Origin: Zoroaster sp. YZ-2022
Lineage: Eukaryota > Echinodermata > Asteroidea > Forcipulatida > Zoroasteridae
Length of the DNA: 64,000 nt
Assembly (NCBI GenBank): GCA_029582265.1
Contig: CM055837.1
Location: 15,084,777 to 15,148,776 of the forward strand
Reading direction: 5' to 3'
Made by a program: the position numbers and the translations under genes
Notes under the pieces: model-generated
What the model was told of the DNA's origin: nothing
What the model saw: only the letters and a program-made list of their open reading frames with translations
Databases searched by the model: none
Shown here: one piece after another, positions 22,700 through 34,074 of the stretch
Layout: each line of letters opens with the position of its first letter
How positions within the stretch are numbered: position 1 is the first letter of the stretch

Positions 22700-23930
22700 T
22701 TTTTGGCAGGGTATTCCCATGCAAAGTGACCTCGTCCTTGGCAACTAAAACAGATATCGTCTGGTGTTGCCGTTTCTTTTTAGCGAAGTAGCCTCCGGTC
22801 TGGATTGTGGCTGTCCAGTGGACATTTGCTCTTCTACTAGCGTCTTCACAGTGTCAAGGATCTGTTCATCCAAATCCTGCATCCTGCATTTCTTCCTTTC
22901 ACGTTTGTTACCTGTCCTATGAGCCTCTATTTTTCGAAATTTCCTGTAGCCAACGCTGACCTGATAGCTTCCTCTAAAGCTGATGGATTGGCTCTGAAGA
23001 TACCCTCACGGATCGACCAGCTAGCAATCGCATCTGAAAAATGACATCGCGCAAACCGGTCTCATGAAAACTCGGGGTATGCTAATGCTGTCAGTTCACT
23101 GATCGCCTGACCCAGCTCCTGAATGGTCTCTTTCGCACTTTGTCTGGGTCCAAAGCGAGCATTCAGCAAGTAAAGCAACTCCCTATATGGTTTTCTTTTT
23201 CCATCCTGTCCTCGATTAAGTAGCACCTTTTGTGTCTGGCCCTTGAGGCTCACAGCGAGAAATGCAGCCGCCTCCTCATCGTCCCAAGCATTGGCGATTT
23301 TGCAGGATTCAAAGTGTTCCAGGTAGTCTTCCCAGGGCTCCTTTCATTTGAATTGGTCTGGTACAATCCGGGGTCGTTCCGACCCCCTTAATTTCTCTGC
23401 AATCTTATGCTTGTTTCCAATAGATTCCTCTTTCCTGAGGCTTCCAGGAACATCCTCGGAGGCTTTAGCGACCTTCGTTTCTTTTTCGCTATCATCAGCA
23501 GTCCCTTCCTCACGCACAGGAGAGTCCTTCGTTCGAGGTTTTGTATCCTCCTAAATCACAGTCGACTGCAACTGTGGCGTCCACGTCCTGTTCTTTTTCA
23601 ATGTTCCTGTAGGAGGGGTCCAAGGGCCTCCAACAGTACTTGGTGCCGGAGTACCAGGTAAGGAGTCATAAGGCTCGAGGCGCCCAGAGTCTACCCTGAG
23701 TTTATCTGGTGAGTCTCCTTCATCTATTGATCTACGTCCATCATCAGAAGTTAGCCTCTCTTCCTGTTCTTTGGATTCTAGTCTAGTTAGTCTCTACAGT
23801 GGCCTCTGGATTTCCAGCTCTTGTTCGAGAATCTTAACTCTTATGCTCAGTTCTTCATTCTAGAATGCTGGAATGAACGCTGTAATTGGTCTTCTTTTCC
23901 TTGCATCTCCATTCGTAGGCCAAATTTTTG
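22700..23930 (-). mobile_element. Ty3/gypsy-type gag remnant
   Basis: On the minus strand, 23345-23062 encodes WEDYLEHFESCKIANAW, then a conserved SLKGQTQKVLL / LNARFGP / ELTALAYPEFS core typical of Ty3/gypsy-type Gag capsids. The frame is interrupted by stops. It continues towards 22960 (FRANPSALEEAI in another frame) and to a decayed zinc knuckle near 22760-22720, where the last Cys position reads Tyr (CFSC...GHFAWEY). The upstream part is a charged, low-complexity N-terminus. No pol or LTRs were recognised, so this is a fragment. Confidence 0.7.
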
Positions 23931-23987
23931 ACATAAGCGCATCGGACTCCCAATATATTTGGATACATATTTTCATCCTAAATTTCC

Positions 23988-24290
23988 TTGAAAATATACA
24001 TCATGCCTACAAGATGTGTCGTAGCAGGCTGTAGTAATACTCCAAGCGAAGGTGTAAGCCTCCATAAGTTCCCTAAAGACGAGGCACTACGAAAAATTTG
24101 GGTCACAAAAGTGCGATTGACGAGGGCAAAATGGTTCGGGCTGTCTCCAACCAGCGTGATATGTAGCGATCATTTACCGCTGAAGACTTCGAAACGAGCC
24201 TTCATGGGGAATTTGGGATGTCAAAGGCACCCAGACTCAAGAAAACTTCGATTTCAACGAAAATAAAGAAGCCTGTGAATCCTTCAAACG
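23988..24290 (+). pseudogene. THAP-type zinc finger, frameshifted
   Basis: The start MPTRCVVAGCSNTPSEGVSL fits the THAP consensus (M-P-x-x-C-x-x-x-x-C), followed by LHKFPKD, an internal W, and CSDH, giving the C2CH zinc ligands. Right after CSDH the frame breaks. Restoring one base would give the expected HFTAEDFE continuation and a basic tail. THAP domains bind DNA and occur both in host regulators and in P-element-type transposases; which one this was cannot be told. No transposase core follows within the next kilobase. Confidence 0.7.
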
Positions 24291-24299
24291 ACAAGCCAA

Positions 24300-25560
24300 A
24301 GCGTTAAAACGTGAGAACAGACAAGTAACTAACGTTAAAGATACACACCGCCTTTGTCGCGCGAAATTGGGCGATAAAAAACGCCCCTCAACATTTCATT
24401 GTTTTACATACATGGTTGGAAAGATCTTTCAAAAGTAGAATATAATTGTCCACACAAGTACCCCTGAAAAATGCGTCGTTTTTCTGTTATTGTACAAAAA
24501 CCAATGTCATGTGACTTTCGTGAACCAAAATTTGTCCAGAAAACTCACGAGGACAAAAGTTATAGTCGCACTTTCAGACGTTTAAAAAGTTTATTACTGA
24601 ACCAAATTCAAGAATAATTATTTTTTATAGTTCATGGATACATGACAAAAGTGAAATGGTTTTGAAACAATGGGTGAAAATTTTCAAAATCGACAAAAAG
24701 ACGAAAGTCTTGGCACTTTCCCGAGACACCGGGAACCGAACCAAGACTGTACCAGTACAGCCATGGGCGCCAGCGCGGCAAAGCGCCCGAGGCGTGAGCC
24801 TGCTGGTTAGGCCATAAATAGAACACTTTTTGCGTGGAAGCGTAAAGCAGGGTTTCGACCACTTTGGTGCTTTTCGTGTCGGGTATTTTTAATTATGATA
24901 CTGCCAGCGAGTTTAGTTTTGGAAACAACAATAACGTATTTATTTGGAACATCGTCACTGCCCCTTCATCATATCAACGCCAATAAAAAGTGACAAAAAC
25001 TGTTCAGTTTGGAAGGCCATCCGTCAAAATCAACGCTAGAATTTCGACCGAGCGGGCTGGGCGAAGAAAGGCTCACCGTCTACGGCAGAAAAACGACGCA
25101 TGCCTGACGACCATTGACGGGCCAGCCAACCTCAAATGATGGCAAACACTCAGGGATTTGATTGTTGAACGTGATGGTGACCATGATGATACCATGAATA
25201 ATGTCGCATTTGTAGGATTATTGTTGGACAGGTAAGAGTAATAAAAGAGAAATATTGTTTGATAATATAATACTCGTAGTCGTAGGGCTTTTTGTGTGGC
25301 TGTAGGCTATGCTGAACTCTTATGATGAATTTCTGTTAGCCATCACTTTATTTGTGATAGTTCATGTAGCCAAGGCCCAATGATATTGTGATGATGTTTA
25401 CAATACAGACATGATAATTATGAATATGAGATATAGGTTAGAAAGCAGAACAATTTCCAGTGAATTAGTTGTAATTTCCACCATCGATGCCCGGGTATTT
25501 TATGGTGAAGATGGTCAAAAGGGGTCATGGTGAAAATTCAAACATAGACTGGAGGAAATA
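24300..25560. other. No gene recognised
   Basis: Mixed unique and AT-rich sequence after the THAP remnant. I see no convincing open frame, RNA gene or transposon end. Confidence 0.5.
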
Positions 25561-25582
25561 GCATCAGGTACCATTATTCCCC

Positions 25583-25620
25583 TAGAGTACGAGTACGAGT
25601 ACGAGTACGAGTACGAGTTA
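25583..25620 (+). repeat. (GAGTAC)n microsatellite
   Basis: About six perfect GAGTAC hexamers. Confidence 0.9.
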
Positions 25621-26014
25621 TATTTTAATGGATTTTTAATACACACCATGTCCGCCATCATATCCACCATTATATCCACCATTATTTCATTAACTGTTAT
25701 GTTTTGTTTTATAGGTATGAGAAAACATCACTGCCAGTATTTTACTTGCATCAACACCATGTAGAGTTCAGCCTGATTCCATTTTCAGTATTCACAGCTA
25801 CAAAGCATTGCCAAGGTAGAGTAAATCTTGGATTGATTCGGATATGTTTTTTATACCATAATTTTTGTGTATATATAGAAAACTTAGTTGATGTAAATAT
25901 TTGTTTTTCTATCAAACAAAAATCAGATTTACAGAAACAATATCTCATTTAGAAAAAATTAAGTTGTGCATTTAGGTTTTCCCCTTGTGCAATGCTAATG
26001 TTAAATTGTCCATA

Positions 26015-26234
26015 TTAAAGGGACAATATCACGATCAGAAGCAGACTTTCAACAGGGCATGGAATTGGTGTCCTAGTTTAAGATGAACACAGTGACTGAA
26101 ACTCACTGGCTCATTTATGCAGCAGCAATGATAATATGACCTTATCATGTGGGATATTATTTTCAGTCACAGAGATAATCTAAAACTAGCACTCCGATTC
26201 CATGCCCTGTTGATCGTGACCGTTGTCCTCTTAA
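26015..26234. mobile_element. TTAA-flanked MITE (TTAAAGGGACAATATC family), copy 1
   Basis: About 220 bp with imperfect inverted ends: TTAAAGGGACAATATCACGAT at the left and ATCGTGACCGTTGTCCTCTTAA at the right. The interior repeats the words CATGGAATYGGTGT and ACCTTATCATGTGGG. TTAA at both ends suggests a Kolobok- or piggyBac-like target preference. Related copies lie near 30345-30494 (truncated) and 43351-43561. Confidence 0.7.
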
Positions 26235-26597
26235 AGGGAAAATACAACATTGGTTATAATTTGAAGTGTGTGTGTGAATGTGTGTGTACTGTAGCACTAT
26301 TAGTCAAAGTAGCTTTACATGTGTTATTCATGGCTGGCTATTGTGTTATTTATGTCTTTGTGGTTAGTTTCATTTCTCAACTGCTAGAGTATTCAGTTCA
26401 ATGTAATATTTCTTTTGTAAGATTATATACATGTTTGTTCATGTTTGGTCCATAGATGAGATGAAGGGAGATAGAGACAGAGACGAATGCTCAGTTCATC
26501 ATGTCACCTACGTATGTGAATGGGGGTCAGTAAACGGAAGCCTACAACATCCCACTAACTAGCAGACATTCCACTGAATAAGAGTTTTCTCAAGAAA

Positions 26598-27097
26598 NNN
26601 NNNNNNNNNNNNNNNNNNNNNNNNNNNNNNNNNNNNNNNNNNNNNNNNNNNNNNNNNNNNNNNNNNNNNNNNNNNNNNNNNNNNNNNNNNNNNNNNNNNN
26701 NNNNNNNNNNNNNNNNNNNNNNNNNNNNNNNNNNNNNNNNNNNNNNNNNNNNNNNNNNNNNNNNNNNNNNNNNNNNNNNNNNNNNNNNNNNNNNNNNNNN
26801 NNNNNNNNNNNNNNNNNNNNNNNNNNNNNNNNNNNNNNNNNNNNNNNNNNNNNNNNNNNNNNNNNNNNNNNNNNNNNNNNNNNNNNNNNNNNNNNNNNNN
26901 NNNNNNNNNNNNNNNNNNNNNNNNNNNNNNNNNNNNNNNNNNNNNNNNNNNNNNNNNNNNNNNNNNNNNNNNNNNNNNNNNNNNNNNNNNNNNNNNNNNN
27001 NNNNNNNNNNNNNNNNNNNNNNNNNNNNNNNNNNNNNNNNNNNNNNNNNNNNNNNNNNNNNNNNNNNNNNNNNNNNNNNNNNNNNNNNNNNNNNNNN
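26598..27097. other. Assembly gap, 500 N
   Basis: Exactly 500 ambiguous bases. Open frames that run through it are not evidence of a gene. Confidence 1.
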
Positions 27098-28600
27098 TCC
27101 CAAATATGTAACGGAATTAAAATCATTAACTGAAGATACATCGTTTTTACCATAACAATGTAGTGGTATAAAACCTATAACTCAAGATACATCGTTTTGC
27201 CATAAATACCGTATAATGGAAATTAAATGTAACTTGAGATACACTGTTTTGCCATAAAAGTATTAGAAATATGATTTGGTTAAATATTCAGCAAAAGAAT
27301 GTAAGTGCATGAAATTTATCATAATTACAAAAACGATCCAAGGATTTGTGCCCAAAATTTGCAGGAATGTAGACTAAAATGATCTCCATGTTCATGCTTT
27401 ATTCCAATTCCAACAGAGTCAAGTGTCCAAAAAGGCACGTGTTCAAACTTTAAACTCAATTTTCTCAAAATGTCATTTTTCGAGTTAGGCTGTTTTGCCA
27501 TATAAGGGCCGTGAGGACCACGAGTAAAGGAATTCAGTTCAGCAGCAAATATGAAAATCACATTCTGCTAACCTATCATCTTGATCTGCAATATAAACTT
27601 GAATTATTGGTTTCCATTCTTCCTAATCTTTTTATAACAATTATAGCTGATGGTGTTTGCAGACCAACCCTCCCAAGGCCTACCACCCTTGCTGTTTTGT
27701 TTATGAAGAAGTAATGTCAGAGTCTTCAACAGCTGAGACAGACTGGAAGTATAATCCAAGTTGAGTTTCATATTTTAGGTAAATAAGTTTTTTTTGTAAA
27801 TGAGTGATGTAAAGTAGGCCTAAGTTATTATTTTTATAAGTACACCATTGCAAGTAATCTCACACATACGCGAAGTCAGATGACTTTGGATCCCTAAAAA
27901 TACTGGGATCCTTAAAAATATTCGGGTTCGGGTTCGGGTTCGGCGACAATTCGGGTGGCGCGACGATTCAATTTAACACTGCGAAAGGGGCCTGGACACA
28001 TAGCATTCGAGGCATGTGGGGTCCTACTACTGGCCAGGGTAGCCAGCTGGCTGTTGATCTTAAAGGTGCATCGGGCCTGCTCCTCCGGTATAGGAGCAGT
28101 GGTATCGTTGTGATCACAAATGGTCAACGAACAGTAGTAGCATCCTTTCTGAAATCGTAGAGAAAGGGGCCGTTGCTTAGTAGGTAGGGCACTCCCTTCG
28201 GGGGGCGGACCGGAAAGCTACACTTTGTGTAGGACGATGGGCCCAAAGACCCGAAAGGCGCGTGGGGCTGGTATCCTGGGACCTGCACGTGGTATAGCCC
28301 TGCTTTAAACTAACCTTACCAGGATGATGTTGGCAAAATTAAATATTAGTAGCTTGCAGTGGTATACTTATTACTGAATTGATAAAGGATGCTTTTAATT
28401 ACTTGATTTTGTTTTAAAGGATGCTTTTGATAAAGAATTTGTTTGATATATACATGTATTATTAATATGTTGTGGACTGGTAAACAATAATTTGCTATGT
28501 TCATGATCTGTAACATTATAATAAGAAAAGATAAGTATTCAACATAAGGCCATACAGAAAAGTCTCCTGTTTGTGGTCTCTGCGCGTATTACCTCACACC
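27098..28600. other. No gene recognised
   Basis: Contains a small repeated phrase (AAGATACATCGTTTTGCCATAA, about three copies at 27130-27260) and a (GGGTTC)n run near 27923-27942. No supported coding sequence. Confidence 0.5.
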
Positions 28601-28780
28601 CGCTCATCAGCATTTTTAGGTTTCTTTTTGTTTGCTATAAAACGATATCCAATTGCAGCCAAAATTGCTGGATTGATTGCTTTGTGTTAAAAACAACTTT
28701 TTACAGCAAAAGAATATTTGTCCAATTTGTGAGCCCCGTCTTAGCCACCCTACTTTGTTTTTGGCAAATTTGATCTGGTT
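28600..28780 (+). repeat. Interspersed repeat family (GCTATGAAACGATG), copy 1
   Basis: Shares a run of about 170 bp with 45530-45700 and 57810-57970: TTTGCTATRAAACGAT, a GCTGGATTGATTG word, then AATTTGTGAG and CTTAGCCACC. The type of element is not recognised. Confidence 0.7.
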
Positions 28781-29295
28781 CTAATAACTGTCCCGTATTT
28801 CACTTGTTTGCAAAAAATGATTAGTAAAAAGTGCTGATTTTGGAAGCCATCCAATGAGTAGAACCTTGAGACTTGTTTTTTGCCTTAATGTTGTATCTTC
28901 CCTTTAATGTCAAATCTGATGTAATTTAAAAACGAGAAGTCATGTGAGTTTCTTAAAATATTCATGTACTACTTGGCTAATGATGGTTTTAATCTTTACT
29001 AGAAATAAATTTTTCTCTGAGGTTCTTTCATTTTCAAGAAAAGACTATTTTTAGTTTAAATATAGGAAAGGGTACTTTATCCTAAATTCCACATTAGTAC
29101 AAGAAGAAAATATCTGAATGTAATTTTACTATTTTCTTGTAAACAACACAACATAAGCTGAAACTTTCAGTTTGATTGTTTTATATATATACTATTTATT
29201 TATTTAAAGAGAGAGTAAACAAATGCTTAGGAATAGTTTTGCCAACATTACCAATATTATACCCTTCAAAAATAATTCTTTATTTGTGACCCGCT

Positions 29296-29547
29296 CTGTG
29301 AAAATGAGTCACAAGTCGCAAATTTGAAAAATTGAGATGTCTATGTGGCTGGAAAGAGTACATCATCAGCCTTAATTTGGTATGTTAGAGGTGTGTGAGA
29401 TATGCCATTCAAAACGAAAACAAATGACACTCACAAAAAAAAATCTTTGAGTTTAATATTTTATTGATTGAAATTTGTCAATTTCAATCAATAAAATATA
29501 TAAGCCACATAGCAATCACAATTTTTCAAATTTGCGACATTTTCACA
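29296..29547. mobile_element. Foldback MITE with a perfect central hairpin
   Basis: Outer inverted repeats GTCGCAAATTTGAAAAATTG (29315) and CAATTTTTCAAATTTGCGAC (to 29538) are flanked by TGTGAAAA/TTTTCACA. Inside, CTATGTGGCT pairs with AGCCACATAG. The centre is a perfect 20-bp inverted repeat, 29456-29475 with 29480-29499, around a 4-nt loop. Confidence 0.75.
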
Positions 29548-29674
29548 TCTGCACTGTGGAACAACAATTCATTAATTTAACGTAGTGATCTTGGGGGGAA
29601 AATAATTCATAGAATTGCACTGAGTGAAGTTGATAGAATGATCACGCAATGTTATAATTAAACATTATTTGTAC

Positions 29675-29924
29675 TTAACCCTTACTACCCTAAATCCTCC
29701 AAAAGACAATTTTTTAAATACAGCACTTTTGGAAACTGGTACTTTCACCTCTTCAAATGGGACAAAATTACTACCTGGCAATAAGTACAGGCCATAGGTG
29801 CTGAATATGAAAGATCAACGAAAATGCATGATTCTTTTTGAAGATGTTTTCAAAAGTGCACTGGAAGATTTTGGAGGATTAAGGAAGGTTCCTAGCCAGA
29901 ATACCTATAGGGGGTTAGGGTTAA
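29675..29924. mobile_element. TTAACCCT-terminal foldback element, 'CCTCCAAAATCC' type (copy D1)
   Basis: Begins TTAACCCTTACTACCC and ends GGGGGTTAGGGTTAAG. Just inside each end the word AATCCTCCAAAAG or its reverse complement TTTTGGAGGATT appears. The interior (AAGTGCACTGGAAG, GGCAATAAGTACAGG) matches the element at 62914-63184 in the opposite orientation. Confidence 0.7.
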
Positions 29925-30004
29925 GGAGTGACACCTTTGGTAATTTTTAGGGAAAATTTCATGATCAACTGGGTATGGAAGCAGAGTGCTAGTTTTAGAT
30001 TATC

Positions 30005-30346
30005 CCTAACCTTCCCAAATCCTCCAAAATCCTCTTTGCTATAAAGTGAAGGATTTTGAAGGATTGAGGTTGCATGCTACTGATATGCTCATTGCTAAAG
30101 TGAAGGATTTTGGAGGACTGTGGTTATTAGGCATACTTGCCTTTCCATGTTTGTTGTAGTGATTGCAATGTCAGTGCTTGGGTCAGTGGACACTGTTTAT
30201 TGCTCCATGCATGCAGGGAGGGTCCCTGGCCATGTACATGTATCACAGATTAGAAACACATGTGTGCATACATGTCATGTGCTTGCTTTACTACTGAAGG
30301 ATTTTGGAGTTATGTGTAAGCAAATGGGCCTAGGGAGTTAGGGTTA
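30005..30346. mobile_element. TTAACCCT-terminal foldback element, 'CCTCCAAAATCC' type (copy E)
   Basis: Runs from CCCTAACCTTCCCAAATCC to GGGAGTTAGGGTTAAC. The word GAAGGATTTTGGAGG or a close variant occurs four times inside. It adjoins a truncated TTAAAGGGACAATATC-type MITE (to 30494). Confidence 0.6.
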
Positions 30347-30863
30347 ACTTGAGTGAAATAATACACCACATGAGGTCATATTACCGATGCTGCTGCATAA
30401 ATGAGCGTTATTTTTTAGTCGCGGTGTTCATTTTGAACCAATTTCCATGCCATGTTGAAAGTCTGCTCTGATCATGACAATATTGTCCATTTAAGTTAGT
30501 GATCATTTACTACCATCCAAATGAATTAAATTAAGTAATGGTTTAATTTGAAGTGTTTGCTAATAATTCTAAAATTATTTGGAATTTTAAATTACAGGCA
30601 TGCAACTGCAGTTTGTGAAAAAAGGGGAAAATGCCAGGCACCGCAGGAATTTATACAATGTTTTTCAGTAGCACAGCTGAAAAACCAAAAAAGAGGAAAT
30701 CAGCTGATCCGCTGAAAAGTTGCATGCCTGAAATTAGTAAAAAGGAGTAAATGTTGAAGAAACTGAATGTATTGAATGCTTCTTGCTGGGAAAAATGTTA
30801 GCTTATGCTAAAATATATTTAGTAGATGCTTTGCATTTAAATAATTACTTGTACCTTATTCAG

Positions 30864-31165
30864 CAAACCCTCCTACTACTACAAGGGTCAAAAACAGTTA
30901 AAATGTTGATATACTTGCCAAGGTATATCTAGTGCACTTAAAAAGTCAAACACTGTCAAACCTTATGTGTAGTAAGTACATTTACAGGTCAAAATGAGTC
31001 GAATGTTTTTGACTGGTAAACACATCGGGTGGTTAAAATGACAGTAAAACCAGTCAAAAAATATTTGTGTGTGCACATTTGAGTCAACAGTCAAAACAGG
31101 CAGTTGACTGGTCTTGACGTCTATAGCTGCTTCCCACTGAATTGCAGCTATAGTAGGAGGGTTAA
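30864..31165. mobile_element. TTAACCCTCCTA-terminal element, 'GTCAAAA' type (copy C)
   Basis: Ends AAACCCTCCTACTACTA and TATAGTAGGAGGGTTAA are inverted. The interior is dominated by GTCAAAA/TTTTGAC words (GTCAAAAACAGTTAAAA, GTCAAACACTGTCAAA, CAGTCAAAACAGGCAG, TTTTGACTGGT), at least ten of them in both orientations. Confidence 0.65.
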
Positions 31166-31199
31166 TGTGATATAAAAATGAATTAGAAGCATTTGCTAA

Positions 31200-32990
31200 T
31201 AATTCTAAAATTATTGGATTTTTAAATAAGTAAATGGGAGTAAATGTTGAAACTCATTGAATGCTTCTTGCTAGGAAATTTTTTTTTGTGCACAAGATGC
31301 TAGCTTTTGCTAAAATATATTTAGTAGATGTTTTGCATTTAAATAATTACTCGTACATTATTCAAGAAATTGTATCTAGCATTTGCAATTTTATTTTGTT
31401 GTATCACCTATTTATGTCCAAATACAGTTTTAAATACAACATTTTCGTATATGATTTTGTGGATATCAGTAGATGACTTCTTACCCCCTCTCCTCCTCTG
31501 TGAATTTGAAACAAATGAAAACATTACGAGGGGTAGTCTTACTCTCATATGATCAGAATCAAAGATTCAAAAGGGTAAGTCTTGGAAATTTGCTTATGTG
31601 AATAAAAATTATACAAAACTAAAAAATCAAAATCTTGTGATTTTTTGTACCAAGTTTGTATGTCAATTTCAAGGGAAAAATTGGAATACTTACCCTTTGT
31701 GATTTTTTTTAAACATTTTATTTGTAGAATTTGCCAAAATCTTTAAATAAAATTGCAAGACTTTTTACAAATTATACCTATTTTCTCCAAAAATTTAATA
31801 AAAATTACAAGGGGGGTAAGTCTTGCCAATTTTGTGTTCTAAATTATACCCATTTTCTACAAAAAATAAAAATCACAAGGGGTAAGTCTTGCCAATTTTT
31901 GGCATGAGCATACTGATCGAAACGTCCAGTTGTAACCTCGTTCTTTTCAGAAATAATTACTACTCAATTGAAAGAATTTCACATGGTGTCACCGCAATTA
32001 GTCTTACTTCTTACTTCGTAATAAGTTACTTGATAAAATTAAAATGCTTTTTCCCACATGTTTCCTAGACATGCTGAAAATCATGCGACATGAAAATCTC
32101 GATTTTGAGCCAACGTACTGGGATCGGCCCTACAGTACTTTCTTTAAATCAAGTTATACAATAAACAACCAACATGTGAAAGTTTCAGCTAAGTACATAG
32201 TGTTGTAATCAAGACAATAATGAAAATGCAATTCAGATTTTTCATAATTCACAACAAAAATAGTTGAGAAATTGTTTTACTTACGTTGCAAAATGATAGC
32301 ACTTCAGACAGAAAGAATTTGATACCATCCTGAACTTAACACAAAATGAGTCATGTAAATATGGGAGTATTTATGTTTATTGAGATTACCAATAGTGTAT
32401 TATAATTATGGACTTTTTAATAAGATTTGTTTCTCCAAGATTATAACCCCTTTTTAATCACCAGGCATGTAAATTTACAATTTACAATACCTTCTTTTGT
32501 GGCCTTTTGTGGGGCAGTTGGGGGCACCACTTGCCCCCCAAAAAGTATACATGCCTTGAACTGGACATCGATTATCCTTGATAGGATATACATGTAGACA
32601 GACTCCACACATACCTCTTAAAGGATTTCATTGGATACGTTAACGCGTTGTGCTGAAGATCTGACACGCTAGTCAGTATAATCAAGATTAGTGGCACTAG
32701 CTACCAACCAAGGTCAAAGTTCAGCATCGGGAAAAATATGGCAGCTGCACGGCCAGGATCTGGCGTAATTCACGCACCTCTAGCTCAAAGCGTGACGTCA
32801 GACCTTCAGGCTAGTTTGGAATCAGCTCCATGCAAGGACAAAAGAGGGCGCTTTTTTTTTACACAAGCAGCATTTGCATTCAGGTCAGTGAAACAAGCAT
32901 ATGGGTCCACTTACATTAAAATGCCATAGTTACCATAGAAGGGTTTCCGCTGTACAATTTTAGGAAGAAAACACCTCATTTTTTTGGAGA
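31200..32990. other. No gene recognised
   Basis: AT-rich sequence with a repeated phrase GGGTAAGTCTTGCCAATTTT (31560-31900, about four forms) and, at 31920-32030, part of a repeat also found at 49500-49740 and 58385-58480 (GGTGTCACCGCAATTAGTC). An open frame at 32738-32929 starts MAAARPGSGV, but no family is recognised. Confidence 0.5.
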
Positions 32991-32993
32991 AAA

Positions 32994-33092
32994 GCCGGTT
33001 GGTTGGTTCTCAACGTCTCAACTAGTCTGCTCTAGTCATCGTCAATCTCCTGACGATGACTAGTCGAAACGTTGAGAACAAACCAACCGGCT
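32994..33092. repeat. Foldback (stem-loop) repeat
   Basis: GCCGGTTGGTTGGTTCTCAA at the left is inverted at the right as TTGAGAACAAACCAACCGGC. The inner arms CTAGTCATCGTCA and TGACGATGACTAG flank a 6-nt loop. Confidence 0.85.
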
Positions 33093-33099
33093 CTTCTCA

Positions 33100-34010
33100 G
33101 AGCCATCACTTTTTCCAAGAAGAGATCATTACATGATGTGTCTGAAAGAACTCAATAACATCTATCTCCACCATGCAAAGCCTCAAACCCTACATCAAAA
33201 CACCTCATACTCGATAAGTACAGCAAGGTGTTCCAAAACATACAGTGTAGTACACAAATATTAACTGCTACGAGTGGTATAGTAAAACTAGCCCACCCAT
33301 GGGACCATTGTATTTTCCTGAAGCGAAGCCGAGGGAGGCCAGTTTTACTGTACCACAAGTGAAAGCAGTCAATATTCATTTTATAACACATGGTCAGTGT
33401 CTATGTTCATCCTCGTATACGTTTTTTATGCACGTTTTGATACAGAGATGAACAACCAATGGTTTTGAGGTAGATCAGAGTAAATGTTACGCAGTACGAT
33501 GAAAATAGATGCCTAGGTACATGTACCATGCAGCTGGAAGGTTGCTATGGGCTAGTTCATTGGTTGCTATGAGCTAGTACTTTTACATCCATCACATTTC
33601 TTGTTTGCTTGGCATTACAGTAATAACAGCGAACATTATGTGACATGCTCTCAAGCAATCACGAGACAGAATCTATGTATGAGGTGTTATAAACAGGATA
33701 TGATACTTGAAAGAAGGTTGGTGTGAGGACAGCAGGATGCATTTCTAGTTTTTATATAATTAATTTAGTTGAACATTCAAGGGACATAACTGCAGTGATA
33801 TCACTGCATGCATTTGTTCATACACGGACCATAAAATGGCGCTATGAAATGCCCTGAACTTGGAGACTAAGTGCATTTTAACCACTAGAGGGCTATGAAA
33901 TGCACAGAGCAGATAGTTTTATCTGATAGATCTTGCAAGGGGAGCCAACCACAGATTGCAGCTTTGTGAGTTGTGACAAGACTGTTACAATCAGACATGA
34001 CAGGTGATGC
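33100..34010. other. Region downstream of LTN1, no gene seen
   Basis: This must contain the LTN1 3' UTR (minus strand). I found no clear AATAAA on the minus strand close to the stop codon, so the poly(A) site is not placed. Confidence 0.4.
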
Positions 34011-34014
34011 TGGC

Positions 34015-34074
34015 TTAGAAGGGACTTCGGCAGAGGGGGCAGGTAGACTGGTTACTTGTACTGAACCACTTGTA
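34015..34074 (-). CDS. LTN1: LTN1 last exon: end of RING and stop
   Basis: The acceptor TTGCAG is followed by [19 protein letters not shown] and TAA. It supplies the last Cys-x2-Cys zinc ligands of the RING. Only 60 bp, too short for an ordinary ORF search. Confidence 0.95.
   Translation of the reverse strand, partial: YKWFSTSNQSTCPLCRSPF

Noticed and set aside
26555..27153. Frames of 182 and 187 codons on the minus strand
   Set aside because: They consist almost wholly of the N gap.
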